Part shown: positions 25,921 to 39,020 of the stretch, piece by piece
Position numbering within the stretch: the stretch's first letter is position 1
Layout: every line of letters begins with the position of its first letter
Assembly: GCF_040954835.1 (NCBI RefSeq)
Contig: NC_090697.1
Location: 26,591,001 to 26,655,000, forward strand
Reading direction: 5' to 3'
DNA length: 64,000 bases
Origin: Lepisosteus oculatus
Taxonomy: Eukaryota > Chordata > Actinopteri > Semionotiformes > Lepisosteidae
Made by a program: the position numbers and the translations under genes
The notes under the pieces: model-generated
Told to the model about the DNA's origin: nothing
Databases searched by the model: none
The model's input: the letters and a program-made list of their open reading frames with translations, nothing else

Positions 25921-26345
25921 CAAAAGCCACATTTAGAATATTGTTTTCAGTTTTGGTCACCATGCACTACAGCAAGCTCTTGAATCATCCAGAGAAGAGC
26001 AAATAGGCTCATTCCTGGGCTTAAGTAAATGAGCTAGAATGTACTGACAGGCTGAAGGAACTGGACTAGATGAGATGCTTGTTCCACACTCCCACAACCA
26101 GTTGCGTAAAGAAGTGACTCCTTTTCTTGGTTTCAAATGCACTATTGCATAGTTTCTACTTCTGCCATCTGGTTTGTGTTCAACTGTTCATTTGGAAAAT
26201 CCTTGGTTGTCCTTGTCAGTGCATTTGAGGATTTTTAATACTTTGTCAGGTCCTTTCCTAATCTTCTCTGTTCAAGACTGAAATGTTTAAGTTCCTTTAG
26301 CCTATCAGTGCTGGACAGTTCCTTAAGACCCACATTGCTCATGGC
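25920..26345. mobile_element. Two LINE fragments in opposite orientation
   Basis: 25920-26065 on + reads a decayed reverse-transcriptase C-terminus ending TDRLKELD. 26066-26345 on the minus strand reads STDRLKELKHFSLEQRR and later SLLYATGCG. Both are from the same CR1/L2-like region, joined tail to tail. Confidence 0.55.
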
Positions 26346-27645
26346 TAAATTATTTATCTTGTTTAGGGCAAAGCCAAGATAAGTAAGCCAGAACTAATTG
26401 TATATACCTTTACAAGAGCCCTGAGTTGCAAAAGTTCTCTGCATCTTCACCTTGAGTGTGAATTTCTCTGGTGTCTGTGTCTGCAATTATTGTCTCTCAG
26501 ATGGGAGGAAATTTCCATGGAAAAAAGGACAGCAATTTAATACTGAGATAATAACTGCTTATCTGAACAGTTCCATTCCATAGCAATTAAGATGTTTTAA
26601 TTGGTGTTTTGTCAGACTTTCAATGGAGATAATTAGGACAGGTTGACAATTAGGAACACAGTGTGAGCTACCTGTTTTCCAGTAGATAATTAGCTAAGAG
26701 AAGCAATCCTGTTGTGGTGCCAGAGATCTTTAAACCTCAGTGATATTCACAGTTTGGTTATGTGTCATCAAGGCTGCACCATATCAACCAAAGTGAGGAA
26801 ACTCACAGTTGTCTACATTGACCAGTTATAATGTTAACTCCTATTATCAGTAAGGGTAAGAGTAGTGGTACTTGTTTGTATGTAAAATATGCAATTTTGT
26901 ATGACAATGTTCTTAATGAGGTCTTACTAGTGTACTGTAAAGAAGGTAACATGGTTACCTGGATCAGCCAAATATTACTAGTGCAAATGAAGCACTCTCA
27001 AGAACCATTTTAACAGGGACTTACAAGGAAAGAATGTCAAAAAGACCACAATCTCTTTGCTGAGAAACTGAATGATAATAAGAAGCAGTGGTACTGGAAC
27101 ACTCACATTTTATTTTAAAAGGAACATTCAGAAGACAGATCATGAACAAAAAACATTCCACATATAAAATGAACAGCATTAACAAGTGTAATGGTTTTCA
27201 GCAGAACTGAAAATACAATACAGTATGTGCACAGTCCTGCAGCATATCTTTATTGTTGTGAGCCAAAGTCTTTATAGTTTACGAGTGTGTAGGAACCTGT
27301 TACCTTGGCAACCTCAACTAATGCCCACACACTGTATGCTGTGGTGGCCTGAGAGAGACAGAGTGAATGTGCCAGGAGCAAATATCTACAGTTCGAATGT
27401 GTGATTAACCACCACATATCACATCACAGAATCAAGAAAAAATTGATGCAAACAATGCCATTATTCAGGCACTGATAACCAGGTTTTGGAAATTTCCTCA
27501 GGGTATAACCTTTCTACTTGTCTGCACATAAGCATATGTGGTAAAATTTCAATCCTACATTGTGTAGAAGTTAATAAGATTAGAATTGCTTGCTCTATTT
27601 GTTTTCCAAGACATTCTTATGCAATTTTTTATTAACCATCTTATT
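26346..27645. other. Intergenic DNA, nothing recognised
   Basis: No coding exon, RNA gene or clear repeat seen. Confidence 0.5.
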
Positions 27646-27832
27646 TAGCTGACACATTTATCTTAATCTACTTACATTTGCACCCATTTGTACAGTTGTG
27701 TATTTTACTGCAGCAGTTTGGGTGAAGTACCTTGCTCAGGAACACAACAGTAGAATCTTACCTGGGAATTTAACCCACCACCTTCCAATAACAAGCCCAA
27801 AACCTTGACCACTGCTCCTCTGTTAAATTCTA
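27646..27832 (-). mobile_element. tRNA-derived SINE (type II)
   Basis: The minus strand has a head with B-box-like GGGTTAAATTCCC, then TGAGCAAGGTACTTCACCC, and a 3' end near GTAAGTAGATTAAGATAAAT. Nearly complete. Confidence 0.7.
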
Positions 27833-28114
27833 TTAAAACGTGTGCCATACAAATCATCAGAGAAAATATGGACAGTCACTCCTGATCTGTGGACTCCCTA
27901 GTGACTCATAGCATGGCATATCTTGCTCAAATATGATGGGTTTCATTAAAAATTAAGCTGCACTTTAACAAAATCTGCAATGTCTGTAACTGAATGTTCC
28001 CTCATACCACGCACTCAGGAGATTATCATGATCAAAACCCTTCATGGGATTCTCCCCTGGCAACCACCATGTCCAATGTGAGCTGTGGGGGTTTCGTGAT
28101 TCATGCTTCAATGC

Positions 28115-28700
28115 AGAACAGGAATTCCCAGTTCTGGTCCTCGAGAGCCCCCAATCTAACAGGGTCTGAGAGTCACCATAAAATCAACAATTCACAGACA
28201 CATGGAGAAATCCCATTGTCACAAATTAAACATATGATTTGTTAAATTAAGTAATTCAGAGGACGTTTAGGTCTGAACTTGAATGCGGCTTCAGACTCAA
28301 GGACCAGATTTCTCTTAATTGAACTGATGACTTGCTTGACCCATAGTTTACAGGTGTTACCAATATTTTAAAACTGGGCACACATGACAGGAAGTCCCAG
28401 TCCTGGAGGTGCACACACCTGCTGACTTTTGTTATAATAGGATTTGTTTGAAATGTTTGACTGTTTTCGGTTCTTAAACATGTTAGGGTTGTCTTTTAAC
28501 TATTGCATTTAGAAAGTGTAATAGAATCCCCCCAAAAAATGTCAGTAGAAATATAACCTCAGGTGTATGAGTCCTCCGGAACTACAATTAAAACCCCAGC
28601 CTGGATGTTTCTGGACAGTGGTTTTCAATACTGGTCTTGAGGAACCTCTGCATCTGCTGATTTTAAATCCCCAGTGTGCATTGGTGCCTGTAACTTATCT
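28115..28700. repeat. Cluster of small repeat fragments (GGTCCTGGAG family)
   Basis: Phrases CCCAGTTCTGGTCCTCGAGA, CCCAGTCCTGGAGG and AATACTGGTCTTGAGGAACC recur here, apparently decayed ends of short DNA transposons. No ORF. Confidence 0.45.
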
Positions 28701-29839
28701 GTGGTTTCGATTTTTCTGCTCTTAGAACACAGTTTAAAAATATACTAAATAAATTCAATATACAGTATAGAGCTCTATGCAGTATCTTCTCAACTTCGCT
28801 GTTGTGTAACCTACAACCATCTGATGAGCTAATTAAGAAACTTCTCCCTTAAAAACTCTCTTAACAAATGAGCAGTTTGTGCAGAACAGACTGAGATGGG
28901 AATAACAATGTATCAGACACTAAAGGTTTCTCCTGCTGCTTCAGATCATTTGATCACATTTTAGCTGACACACCTGAATGAGGGCAACTCTGAAACTCTC
29001 TAATTAGTACAGGACTGATACCAATTACAAATCCCATTTAATCTGAAACCCAATTTAAAATGAGGCCTCTAATAGAAAACTGAAATCAATGAACATGTGA
29101 CTCAAAAGTTGGCTGGAGCAAAAACTAGAACACTCCCCCAGAATCTGGTTTGGGAACCTCAGTTTCAGGACTATTTTGTTTTCTCAGATAAAGATATAGT
29201 TTAACACTGTGCATTAAATCCTCACTCCAGTCTGGCTTTCCAGTTCTGTGTTAGAAGAAGAGAAATTCAAGCAACAAATTATGAAGGTTATCACAAGAGA
29301 CAACATGTCCAAGCTCTTTGAGAAGAAAAATATTTTATTTCAGTTTTTGCCCAATGCAGACTGAAAATAAAGTCCCCACACTCCTCATATCACTTCAGCT
29401 GTAAGCATGCCAGATATTGCCTGAGCATTTGTGTCTGTTTTTTTTTAAACAGAAGATTAAACTTTAAAGAAATGAAATGTTAATGCATTCACTGCAGTGG
29501 CGGGTGACTCCCAGCTTTGAGCTCTCTGACTCTGAATGGCATTTAATTACAGCTCTCCAGAAAAGGCAGAGGGCCAGGTGTGAGTGCAGGGATGAAAGAC
29601 AGCCTGGCTGGCAGGAGGGCTACTGCCACAGGCTGGTTAGTCCCAGTAGAGTGCCAGTCATAGGGAAAGCATTATCATAAGGTTGTTACACAGCAGACAC
29701 CCATTGCTTTAGAGACAACTGACAAACAAACAGCTGTAGGTAAGGCCTATTAAACATTCTCTGAAGTCTGCCTGCAGGACAACTGAAAGAGGTGGTGGAC
29801 ACCCAAGTGGATGTTCAGAGGAAATTTCAGTTCTCAGAC

Positions 29840-30075
29840 ACTAAGAAGGTGTGTTTGAGTTTAGGCCCTTGTTCAGATAGCAGTAAAGCTCACACACTTC
29901 CACATAGCTTCCACTTGTGTACTCTGGTTTGCCTTTTAGTTCTTTGAATACTTGCATCAGGTCCCCTTGTATTGCTCTGTTCAAGACAGAAAACAGTTTC
30001 AGTTCTTTCAGCCTGTCAGAGTAGACATCTGTCAGTCTGATTGTGTGAGCAGACATTTGACAGATTTCTCTACGT
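29840..30075 (-). mobile_element. LINE reverse-transcriptase C-terminal fragment
   Basis: A minus-strand ORF contains YSDRLKELKLFSVLNRAIQG and then DLMQVFKELKG, the same conserved region as at 26300. Only the 3' part of the ORF is present. Confidence 0.65.
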
Positions 30076-31669
30076 TTTCTCTGCTTCAGTCTCTATATAA
30101 ATACTTCAGGTACTGCAGTCTGTTCCCTACCCATTGTGACATCTGGCACAATCATCCAGCCTGCAGGGGTTGCTCTGCTCTAGAATGCCAGGTTCTGCCT
30201 AAATTCCATACATCCTCACAAGATCCACTGTGGACAGAATGTTAGATTTTTGTTCCACATCTGTATTCTCCAGACATTTAGTATAATGTCATTGGATTTG
30301 TATAGAATGTGAAGACTAATACAGGGATTAAATCATTTTTTACTTTATTGTTGCCTAAGCAGTAAAAAGATTGAAAGGGAGATCTAGGTTTTATTAGACT
30401 CCCAAAGGCTATGGAAATAAAATTGTGTTTTGAGACTTCTACTGACTCTGGGTATGCAATTGTGTTGCTGTTTCATGTAAAAACCCTACTTTAAGCAAGT
30501 TTTTGAGGAATAAGTTCCTCATCACACCAAATCCTCAGAGGTTTCTGGTCTTTTCTTAACAATCTACACATTGAAAGGAAACATAGTCCTGCAGATTGAA
30601 TCTCACCGGGAGCTGGTTGTCTCCCTCAACCCCATCCGGTGATTCTGATTAGTCTCCCTGGTGAAGCTGACAGCAAACACATGTAGGTCTGTGAATTTCT
30701 GTGAGATCCTAAATTAGCTGTGGTGTTTGGAAGGACCCTCCTTCAAATAAAAAAAAAACAGGGAGTTAGACCTAATGGAGTTTGCACACCACTGGCAAAC
30801 TTGGCACTTGCTCTCACTCTTGGTGAACATCAAAAGACAGAGCCCAGATTAGCAGGGCAGTCCATGGTACAAAGGCCCTTTCTTGTGCCGACCCCTGAAC
30901 TCATGTGACCCCAATCTCAGTCGTGGGGTTCCTCTTCCTTCCTGGTGTTAGCTCCAGAGAAGCTCTCAGTTACACTTTTGTACCCTTAAATTAAATTACA
31001 ACAACTAGTTTAATGTAAACAGCTCTTTAATGAGCTGGACGTTGCTTTATAATTATTGCATTTCATGATGGCGTCCTTCAGCTAGCCATTACCCTGGGGA
31101 GCTGTCACATTCTCACGAGGGCTCACAGTTTTCCAGGGTTTGCTGCTCTGACCGGATCTCCTTTTCATGATCCGTGTTAATCAGAAATGTTCTACCTATT
31201 ATGAGTTTCTATTTTAAGCCAAGGTGCTTTATCATTTTTTCACTCAAACCGGGTTTTCACTGGCACTACTGCTTTCACTCTCCACATTTCTCTGCTGAGC
31301 AAGACAGCATTTCACCCCACGCAGAAGTTGTAGCGTCAAGCCTGCCCTGTAACCCGTTTGGTCCCCTTTTTCAGAAGGCTCACTTTTTGGTTTCACCTGT
31401 ACCCAAAGCTTCCTGTTTCTTAGCAGCAACTTCAGCTTTAAGACAGAGCTTTGCTCTTTGCAGCAGTCTCAACAGCCTCAAGCTTGCACTTAATGAAGTC
31501 CATTAAGTTTCTTTCCTAGGAAGCTCGCCATTTCGTTTTTCCAGTACACAAGAACCTTACACACAGGAATCCCCTACTTCTAACCGGCTGACTGTTTTTG
31601 GCAGCAATTTTGGCTTTAAGACAGAGCTTTCAGCAGCTTCAGCTCCAAGCCGGCTCTTAGTGTCACACA

Positions 31670-32485
31670 GCATAGCAGCCTCAGCTCTCAGCCTCGTCCC
31701 GCCCAGAAGCCTCAGCTCTCAGCCTCGCCCCGCCCAGCAGCCTCAGCTCTCAGCCTCGTCCCGCCCAGCAGCCTCAGTTCTCAACCACGCCCCTCCCAGC
31801 AGCCTCAGCTCAGCCTCACCCAGTGAAGCAGCCTCAGCTCTCTGCCTCGCCTGTTGCAGCAGCCTCAGCTCTCAGCCTCTCCTGACACAGAGGGCTCAGC
31901 TCTCGGCCTTGTCCGGCACAGAAGCCTCAGCTCTCAGCCTCGTCTGGTGCAGCAGCCTCAGGTCCATCCTCTCCCGGCACAGCAGTCTCAGCTCTCCCAG
32001 CATAGCAGCCTCAGCTCTCAGCCTCGCCCCGCCCAGCAGCCTCAGCTCTCAGCCTCGTCCCGCCCAGCAGCCTCAGCTCTCAGCCTCGCCCCGCCCAGCA
32101 GCCTCAGCTCTCAGCCTCGCCCCGCCCAGAAGCCTCAGCTCTCAGCCTCGCCCCACCCAGCAGCCTCAGCTCTCAGCCTCTTCCCGCCCAGCAGCCTCAG
32201 TTCTCAACCACGCCCCTCCCAGCAGCCTCAGCTCAGCCTCACCCAGTGAAGCAGCCTCAGCTCTCTGCCTCGCCTGTTGCAGCAGCCTCAGCTCTCAGCC
32301 TCTCCTGACACAGAGGGCTCAGCTCTCGGCCTCGTCCGGCACAGAAGCCTCAGCTCTCAGCCTCGTCTGGTGCAGCAGCCTCAGGTCCATCCTCTCCCGG
32401 CACAGCAGTCTCAGCTCTCCCGGCACAGCAGTCTCAGATCTCAGCCTCGCCCTGCTCAGCAGCCTCAGCTCTCAGCACGATGCAG
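31670..32485 (+). repeat. 31-bp GC-rich minisatellite, about 26 copies
   Basis: The unit is close to CCTCAGCTCTCAGCCTCGCC plus CCGCCCAGCAG, 31 bp. Since 31 is not a multiple of 3, all three forward frames stay open and read the same repeats (Ser/Pro/Gln/Ala-rich), so the long ORFs of 313 and 131 codons here are not evidence of a gene. A block of about 225 bp is repeated at an offset of 423 bp. Confidence 0.9.
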
Positions 32486-32864
32486 CAGTTTCAATTTTTA
32501 GTCAGCACTTCATTCCACACTTATTCTTTTCACCGGTCACCGCGTCAACCCTTGAGTTTGCCAACCTGCGCCCATGGCACTCCCGAGGGCTGTCGTTTTA
32601 AGCCTGTTTCTTTCCCTCTTCAGGGGTCTCACTGTTCGGTTTCTTTCCGGACCTAACGGATTGTGTTAAGCAGCCTCTTTCTGCCAGGGATGCATTTAGC
32701 CTCGCTTCTCCTGGGAACATCGTTCCTCCCCATTTCTCACCGTTCACTTCTCACAGACTCCTGCGCTTGGGTTCTGACAAATCACCACCACGACATCACA
32801 GGTTGTAGTTAAGTAATTAGTCTCGGCTGGAACAAAATTCTTACGAGAGACAGCAGCCTGCTGC

Positions 32865-33110
32865 AGTGGTTCCCAATCCTGGTCCTGTTGCCACAGACCT
32901 GCTGCTTTTCACTCCAGCCCCCCTTCATTAGATAATACAAGTTTGGGATATTATTTCCCTTACAAAATACAAGTCATCTCCAAAACATTTACAAGCTGGT
33001 AAGCAACAAATCAAATTAGTCTTATTATTAAGTCAGTGAAAGGTTTGATTGTGTAACTGGCTGGAACAAGACGCAACAGGTGTGTGGGTCGCCAGGGCCT
33101 GGATTTAGAA
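32865..33110. mobile_element. MITE-like element with imperfect terminal inverted repeats
   Basis: The left end CAGTGGTTCCCAATCCTGG and the reverse complement of the right end (TAGTAGTTCTAAATCCAGG) match over about 24 bp. No ORF. A non-autonomous DNA transposon, probably hAT-like by style; target-site duplication not clear. Confidence 0.55.
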
Positions 33111-33114
33111 CTAC

Positions 33115-34980
33115 TAACCTACTTTCACACCCACAAACGGCAAGGAGAGGATACATTCTTTTCCCACTGAATTTTACAGAATGTTTCTACAACAGAAATT
33201 AGCACAAATTCTGGACATTTTCATCATAAGGGAGCAGATACTGCATAAGTAAATCCTGGTAAATCCTGGTATTCAAGTTGCTACCATGGAAATCCTGACC
33301 ACAGTGGTTCTTTGTGTCTGAACTCCACAATGTTATATTTACAGCCCCAGAGTCAAGTGGACACAGGGCCAAAGCATTGCTCATTTCCATTACTTTAAGG
33401 AAATGGGTAGGGAGAGGTGTTTACTAGTGACAATTGAAATGTTCTTACCAATAGATGAACATTATAATGAAACAATGAAGCAGAAGACTCCTGTAATCAA
33501 TCTTCCAGTTCAAACCTGTAGTTCATATTGATACTCTGCCCACATTTCCTTTTTTTTTGGAGGCACAGGTGGGAATGTTGTACAAGTGGATGTACAAACT
33601 GGGACATGATTATCCACATTCATTATACTAGGATTATATTAGGGATCTTATTTAATTCTGGACAGTCACACAAGACAAACATTTTAACAAAATGCGAACA
33701 ACAGATATAATTAATGAGAGCTCTAACATCTCGGGTCTGTTTGCTGATGCGTCTGTCAATGTTAATCATTTTAGCACTGCAAGGTGTATGCATAACATTT
33801 TAGAAATGAAAGGTGTTGCGGCTGTTAAGAAAAAAATAATTATTCTGTTACATGTTCCTCATTTGTTTCATATCTTGTCTTTCTAGAGCTGTGTTTCACG
33901 TTTTAATGGCTTCCAAATAGAGAAATAGGACCATCTCTGCTGGTACGTTTTGAGAAATATAGATGTAGAAGACAGAGGAATGTACTGCCTCATCTGATTT
34001 TGCTTTGTATGTTATCTTAGCATAACTAATTTGTCCTTTAGGTGTCTCTCAGTCTGGGGGCTTTGCTATAGAAGACACATTGTTGTTAATCTCAACTGTT
34101 CCTTTTTAATTCTTTTTAATTCTCACTGTTCTTCTACCTTCATTGAAAATTGAGTTCTTCTATGAACTTCATTTCTTTGAGAAGAGCAACATAAATATAA
34201 AATCATTTTGTATATTATTGTTCTTATAGTACATGCATGCTTTGGATTATTTTGTTAGAACCCCTGCTTGGTCACACTCTGTTTTGTGTCCAGAGTGTGT
34301 GTAGTGCTCTGTTCATAAGTAATACTGTATACTATAAAGGAAGAAAAATGCTTATAGTATTTGCAATATACAGTAATCATGGTTTAGACAAAAGGATTTG
34401 TTACAGTGTTTTTAATAGAGGAAATGTTCTGAACAGGATCTTGGATGAATATAAATGCTGTGTTCTTTGCTGTTTTCTTGGAAATCCCTCCAGATATTTT
34501 TTTTTTATAATGGACTCCCAAGCCTTCTGTTACTCTGTAAGTACTGTTTGCTGTCATCAAATGCCGAGGCCCATGTGTGCTCTTATTAATCTCAATGACT
34601 GGACAGCTCCGTGCACTCAGTTAAGAGATCTCAATACATGGAAGGGCATGATTCTTTAAAGAAAATTGGCTGATGAAAGGCAGCCCGACACATTGCCCAT
34701 TTCCTACAGCAGCACATGGTGTTTCCTCCAGCAAAAGAGTGAAGAGCAGCAGTGGTTTCTATGGAAACTGGGAAGAAAACAGATGGATTTAGTGCTGGAT
34801 TAAGCTTATTCCCATCCAGACTCATTTTTCAAGAACATTGGACTGTGCTGTAAACAGGCAGATCACAAACTGGGAGTGCTTTTAACTAGATTGCAACTTA
34901 CAGGCCTCAGGTACTTGAGACAAGTGTAGACTCTAAACAGGTAAAAGTAGGGAAATGGGCATGCAATCGCCCCAGAAAGT
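33115..34980. other. Intergenic DNA, nothing recognised
   Basis: AT-rich. A 140-codon ORF at 34237-34659 has no domain and skewed composition; treated as chance. Confidence 0.5.
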
Positions 34981-34984
34981 TGTT

Positions 34985-35115
34985 TTTCCTCTATGCTGAA
35001 CAGTATGAGTAAGTAGTTAGGGGTTGTAGAGGGTTGAGGGTTCAGATCTTGGGTGGAATGTTCCCTGTTGAGCAAAACATTTCACTCAGTTTGCTTCAAT
35101 AAACATCCATCTAAA
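34985..35115 (+). mobile_element. tRNA-derived SINE (type II) fragment
   Basis: GGTTGAGGGTTCAGATCTTG (B-box-like), TTGAGCAAAACATTTCACTC and GCTTCAATAAACATCCA match the type II family in order. Confidence 0.6.
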
Positions 35116-36730
35116 TATAGTAAAGGGCTTTCCAGATTGTTGTAAGTAAAAATATATTCTCATTTGACCCATCTGAATAAATAATGAAATAAAAAATAGC
35201 CTTTATCTTGTTTGGATTACATGTTATCTCACAAGAGTGCTAAGCACTTTCTGCAATGTTGAAGTGTAAAACCTACATTTTCTCCTCTCCTTTGCAATCG
35301 TATTTCCCTCCTTCAGTTTGCATGCATTTGTGAGATAGTTATTTACATGCAGAACATTAAAGCATTTACATTCACAGTCATTCATATGATTCTGTGTATC
35401 AGAGGCAGAGATGTTTCTTTCTATTCATGCAAACTATAATCCCATTTCCTCACTGCGGGAAGTGGAGATTTTTGGTTTTCTTTGTGAATAAAATTAGAGC
35501 TCAGCCGGATGAGTTCAACCAAGGACACAGCAGACTGGGTCTGCCTTGCCATCTTCTCAAGCAGCCGCTAAACAAAGCAAGTAGGTGTTCCTTTCTTCAA
35601 GAAGAGAAAAAAAATAGGTTTTTTTTTACCACATTTACCATAATTATGAAGTCCATAGGCAGATCTAGGTGAATCAAACACAAAGCTGATGTGCAGTAAA
35701 GAAGACGCATACTTTTATTTATTGTGCAAGGAAACTGCTCAAAAACCAAAAAAGCAGATAATTGAGCTCTTCTGTGAGCTTCTTCCTTCTTCACAACCCC
35801 CTTTATTCTAATAAATCAAAAATAATCAACATGCTTCACAAACTACAGTATATGGTATAATGAAGAGCAATTGGCTTCAGTTACTACTAGCTTTCAGATG
35901 TCAAAAGGTAGAAAGGACCTGCTTTAAGCTGCCTTGATCATTTTAGATTAGCTTTTAATGTACTGTAATTTTCTTCTCTGTACTATGGTGCCCAAGATAA
36001 AAAAATCACTCCTCCTGGAGCTAAAGTTAGACTCCCCATTGAGCTAAAATACTAAAACATAAAATATTTGCTGCTTTTATTCTCTTTGGTATTCCTGATT
36101 CTGATTTTAAATGTCAGTCCTTCTTGCTTGATGACGTTTAAGTCAACACAAACTGATCTGCTGAGCACAATCCAAGTTCTCTCCTTCTCATGAAACAGGC
36201 AGTGTTGGGACACATTCTGGCTGGAAGTGCAATTGCAAAAATTACTTACTGTATTTCTAATGCAGTCATTCATTCTTTTAGTTTTTATGCTTTCTGGCTT
36301 TGGACTACATCAGTTTTAGCCGACTATTTCGATTTGTGCATCTGTTGTGAGACAGCAGATGGCTTTCTGACTGCTAATTAGATTTTTAATACAGGAATAC
36401 AATGATGGAGTTATAGAAACTTCACTTACCTTGCATAGATAGAAAAACATAGAGATTCAGTCAGTTTCCAGAAATTTAGTGTTGCTCCCCACCTGTGGAT
36501 TTGATTATACAGTATACCAACAAATCTGTTTTCAGAAGTATTCTTAAATATTAACTTTAATAAAATCTGTTATGGAATACTGTATGTTGGAGAGTAGACA
36601 ATTAAAATTATTTAATGTACAATAAAACAATTACAATAAGTAAATACAATTAATAAAATTAAAATGATTTTTAGAGTTTTCCATTAAGGAATAAAACATC
36701 AATCGTACTGCTAAGAAACTATGGGGTTAG
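35116..36730. other. Intergenic DNA, nothing recognised
   Basis: No gene or clear repeat. Confidence 0.5.
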
Positions 36731-36734
36731 AAGA

Positions 36735-37037
36735 ACAGATCCATATGGGTGACAGGGCCTTCTCCTGTTATGCTCCCTAGCTCTGGAACTCTCTCCCCAA
36801 GGATATCAGAGAGTCACCTTCTCTAAACTCCTTCAGACTCAAAACCTTCTCCTTTAGAAGAGCCTTTACTTAACTGGTTCCATTCTTCACTCCTCTACTT
36901 TTCATAGTACCACCATCCACAGTCTCCTCTGTATATTGTAATTTTGTTTTATCGTGCGTATTCTTTTTATTTATTGTTGTTGTCATTCTGTAAAGCACTT
37001 TGAGAAGCCACATGTAAAGGTGCTATATAAAATAACG

Positions 37038-37104
<67 letters not shown>
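36735..37104 (+). mobile_element. L2-type LINE 3' end with (TTA)n tail
   Basis: The + frame reads GDRAFSCYAP, stop, LWNSLPKDIRESPSLNSFRL and KTFSF, the C-terminus of an L2-like ORF2 with one in-frame TAG. A 3' UTR follows (GTAAAGCACTTTGAGAAGCC, GTGCTATATAAAATAA), then a (TTA)n run at about 37039-37103 of about 21 units. Confidence 0.85.
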
Positions 37105-37106
<2 letters not shown>

Positions 37107-38735
37107 TATGGACCATAGTATGAATACCATGCTACACACTAAAGTAAATTGGATAAACCCCAATGGCTTTTACTGGGATTGGTCTAAGTCATGAATAAGG
37201 GTCTGCAACCATGAATGTATATCTATTACTTCCTTGTGGGTCAAGAGGTTACTCTAGTCCTGCTGAATAAATTCAACAAGCAGCCAGTAATATTATCCAC
37301 AAACAGTCTGGCTGACTGTCAATATCAGCTCAGGCACCGTACTTTGAATTGAGGGAAAAATCTGTTTATCAGTTTAACGGATAATTAACTTGCCTTTAAT
37401 CCTCAGTGATGAAATACAGTTAGTCAATCTGTCCATTCTACACTGTCAATAACCATTTTCACATTGATCTCTATTAATATGTTGAACAGTATAATTCACT
37501 TTCACCTCATTCACCTCATTGTGTAGTTTGAATATTTGGCAAATGCTGTGCTAATTACTACCAATTGCTAACAATTTATAGGTTCTATTCTTGCCAATTT
37601 ATTGCCACCAAGAGTTCCTGCAGCTTCATAGATTTAAGATTTAATCACGGTTTAAGATTTTTGTTTTAACCAACAATACATCAGATTCTGCCTGATTAAT
37701 AAATCAGATTTCTCCTCTTAGTTTTAAATAATTCATCTGAGCTCCAGATTATGGCTGCAGTGTGTAAATAACACAAATCAATCTATATCCACTGTTGTTC
37801 TGGTTTCCAAGGGTCTTGTTCAAATTACAGAATTGTCCAGTTAGACTCCCAGTAATTTGTTATCAAGTACTGTGCAATTGCTGGAAGTAATTGCCAGGTG
37901 TATTAGATCCTCCTTTTCTCTTGGGGAGTTAGCCCATCCCAAAGGGTGTGGCAGCTGTCAGTGACAACGATCAAGAGGATGCACTCATGCCATGTTACAG
38001 AGGGCTTGAACAATTAGAAAGTGTTCAGTTTAGTGCTTCATATTGATTTCTATTGAGCTCCAACAGGAAGCTGGATCCCTTAGTCCAGCACATTCATTTA
38101 GTTCTGACTGTTGGATATCATTAAAGCTCTGGCAATTTCTCTCCTTCTACTTCAGACCAATATACTTGTAAAGGAAATATTATGTCTAGAAAAGTAGTAG
38201 ACCAGAAAGTGACATTATAAAATTGAAGTAATTTATAATTTAAGACTACTTTACATCCCCTTTATTAAAAATGGGTGTATTTTTATTACTGCCAAATAGA
38301 TTGTTACTGAGGATTTGTGTTAGAGGATTTTGAACTGGCTCTGCTTTCAATGAAAGCAATGTATGTTTGATATGAGTGAGAAAATATATCTGTATATTGT
38401 TCAAAAGAGGTTATCACTGACCTGTAACATCATTTATTTTTCATTTTTTTCATATATATCCCTTTGCTACACTAAAGCTCAGAGTTAATATTCCCATTGA
38501 ATTTCCTCCAGTCAGTGATTTTTAATTAAGTTCATTGGGAGGTCAAACTATGTTGCAGTGCAACTGGCAGTAAAAAAAATCAAATAATATTTGACAAAAA
38601 CCTTCCTGGAAGCAAGCAATATCCACAGAAAAAAGATGATTAAATGAAGAGAAGGGAAAAGGATCTGAAACACTGTATTATCTCCTTCTCTGTGTTCAAT
38701 TATTTTTTTTATTAAGAACAGCTGGTTCAGTGTTT
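37105..38735. other. Intergenic DNA, nothing recognised
   Basis: AT-rich, no gene or clear repeat. Confidence 0.5.
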
Positions 38736-38740
38736 GGAAG

Positions 38741-39020
38741 CACAGTAGCATGGTGGTTAGCATTGCTGTCTTGCAATACTGGCACCCTGGATTAAATTCC
38801 TGGGGTGCTATCTGTGTGGAGTTTGTATGTTCTCTCAGTGAACGGCCCAAAGACGTGCTGGTAGGTTAATTGGCTTCTGGGAACATTGGCCCTGGTGTGA
38901 GTGTGTCTGTGTGTCCCCTGCATTGGACTGGCATCCAGTTGATGATACCTGTGCTTGTCAGAGTGGGCTCTGACTACCCTGTGACCCTGTATTGGATAAA
39001 TCTGTTAGAAAATGTATGGA
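38741..39020 (+). mobile_element. tRNA-derived SINE (type I)
   Basis: Head GCATGGTGGTTAGCATTGCT; body GTGTGGAGTTTGTATGTTC, AAAGACGTGCTGGTAGGTTA and TGGGAACATTGGCCCTGG; tail TATTGGATAAATCTGTTAG. Confidence 0.85.

Noticed and set aside
31660-32601. Long + ORF of 313 codons, and overlapping ORFs in other frames.
   Set aside because: These are products of a 31-bp minisatellite; all frames are open because the unit is not a multiple of three.
34237-34659. 140-codon + ORF.
   Set aside because: Cys/Phe/Leu/Ile-rich without domain; treated as chance.
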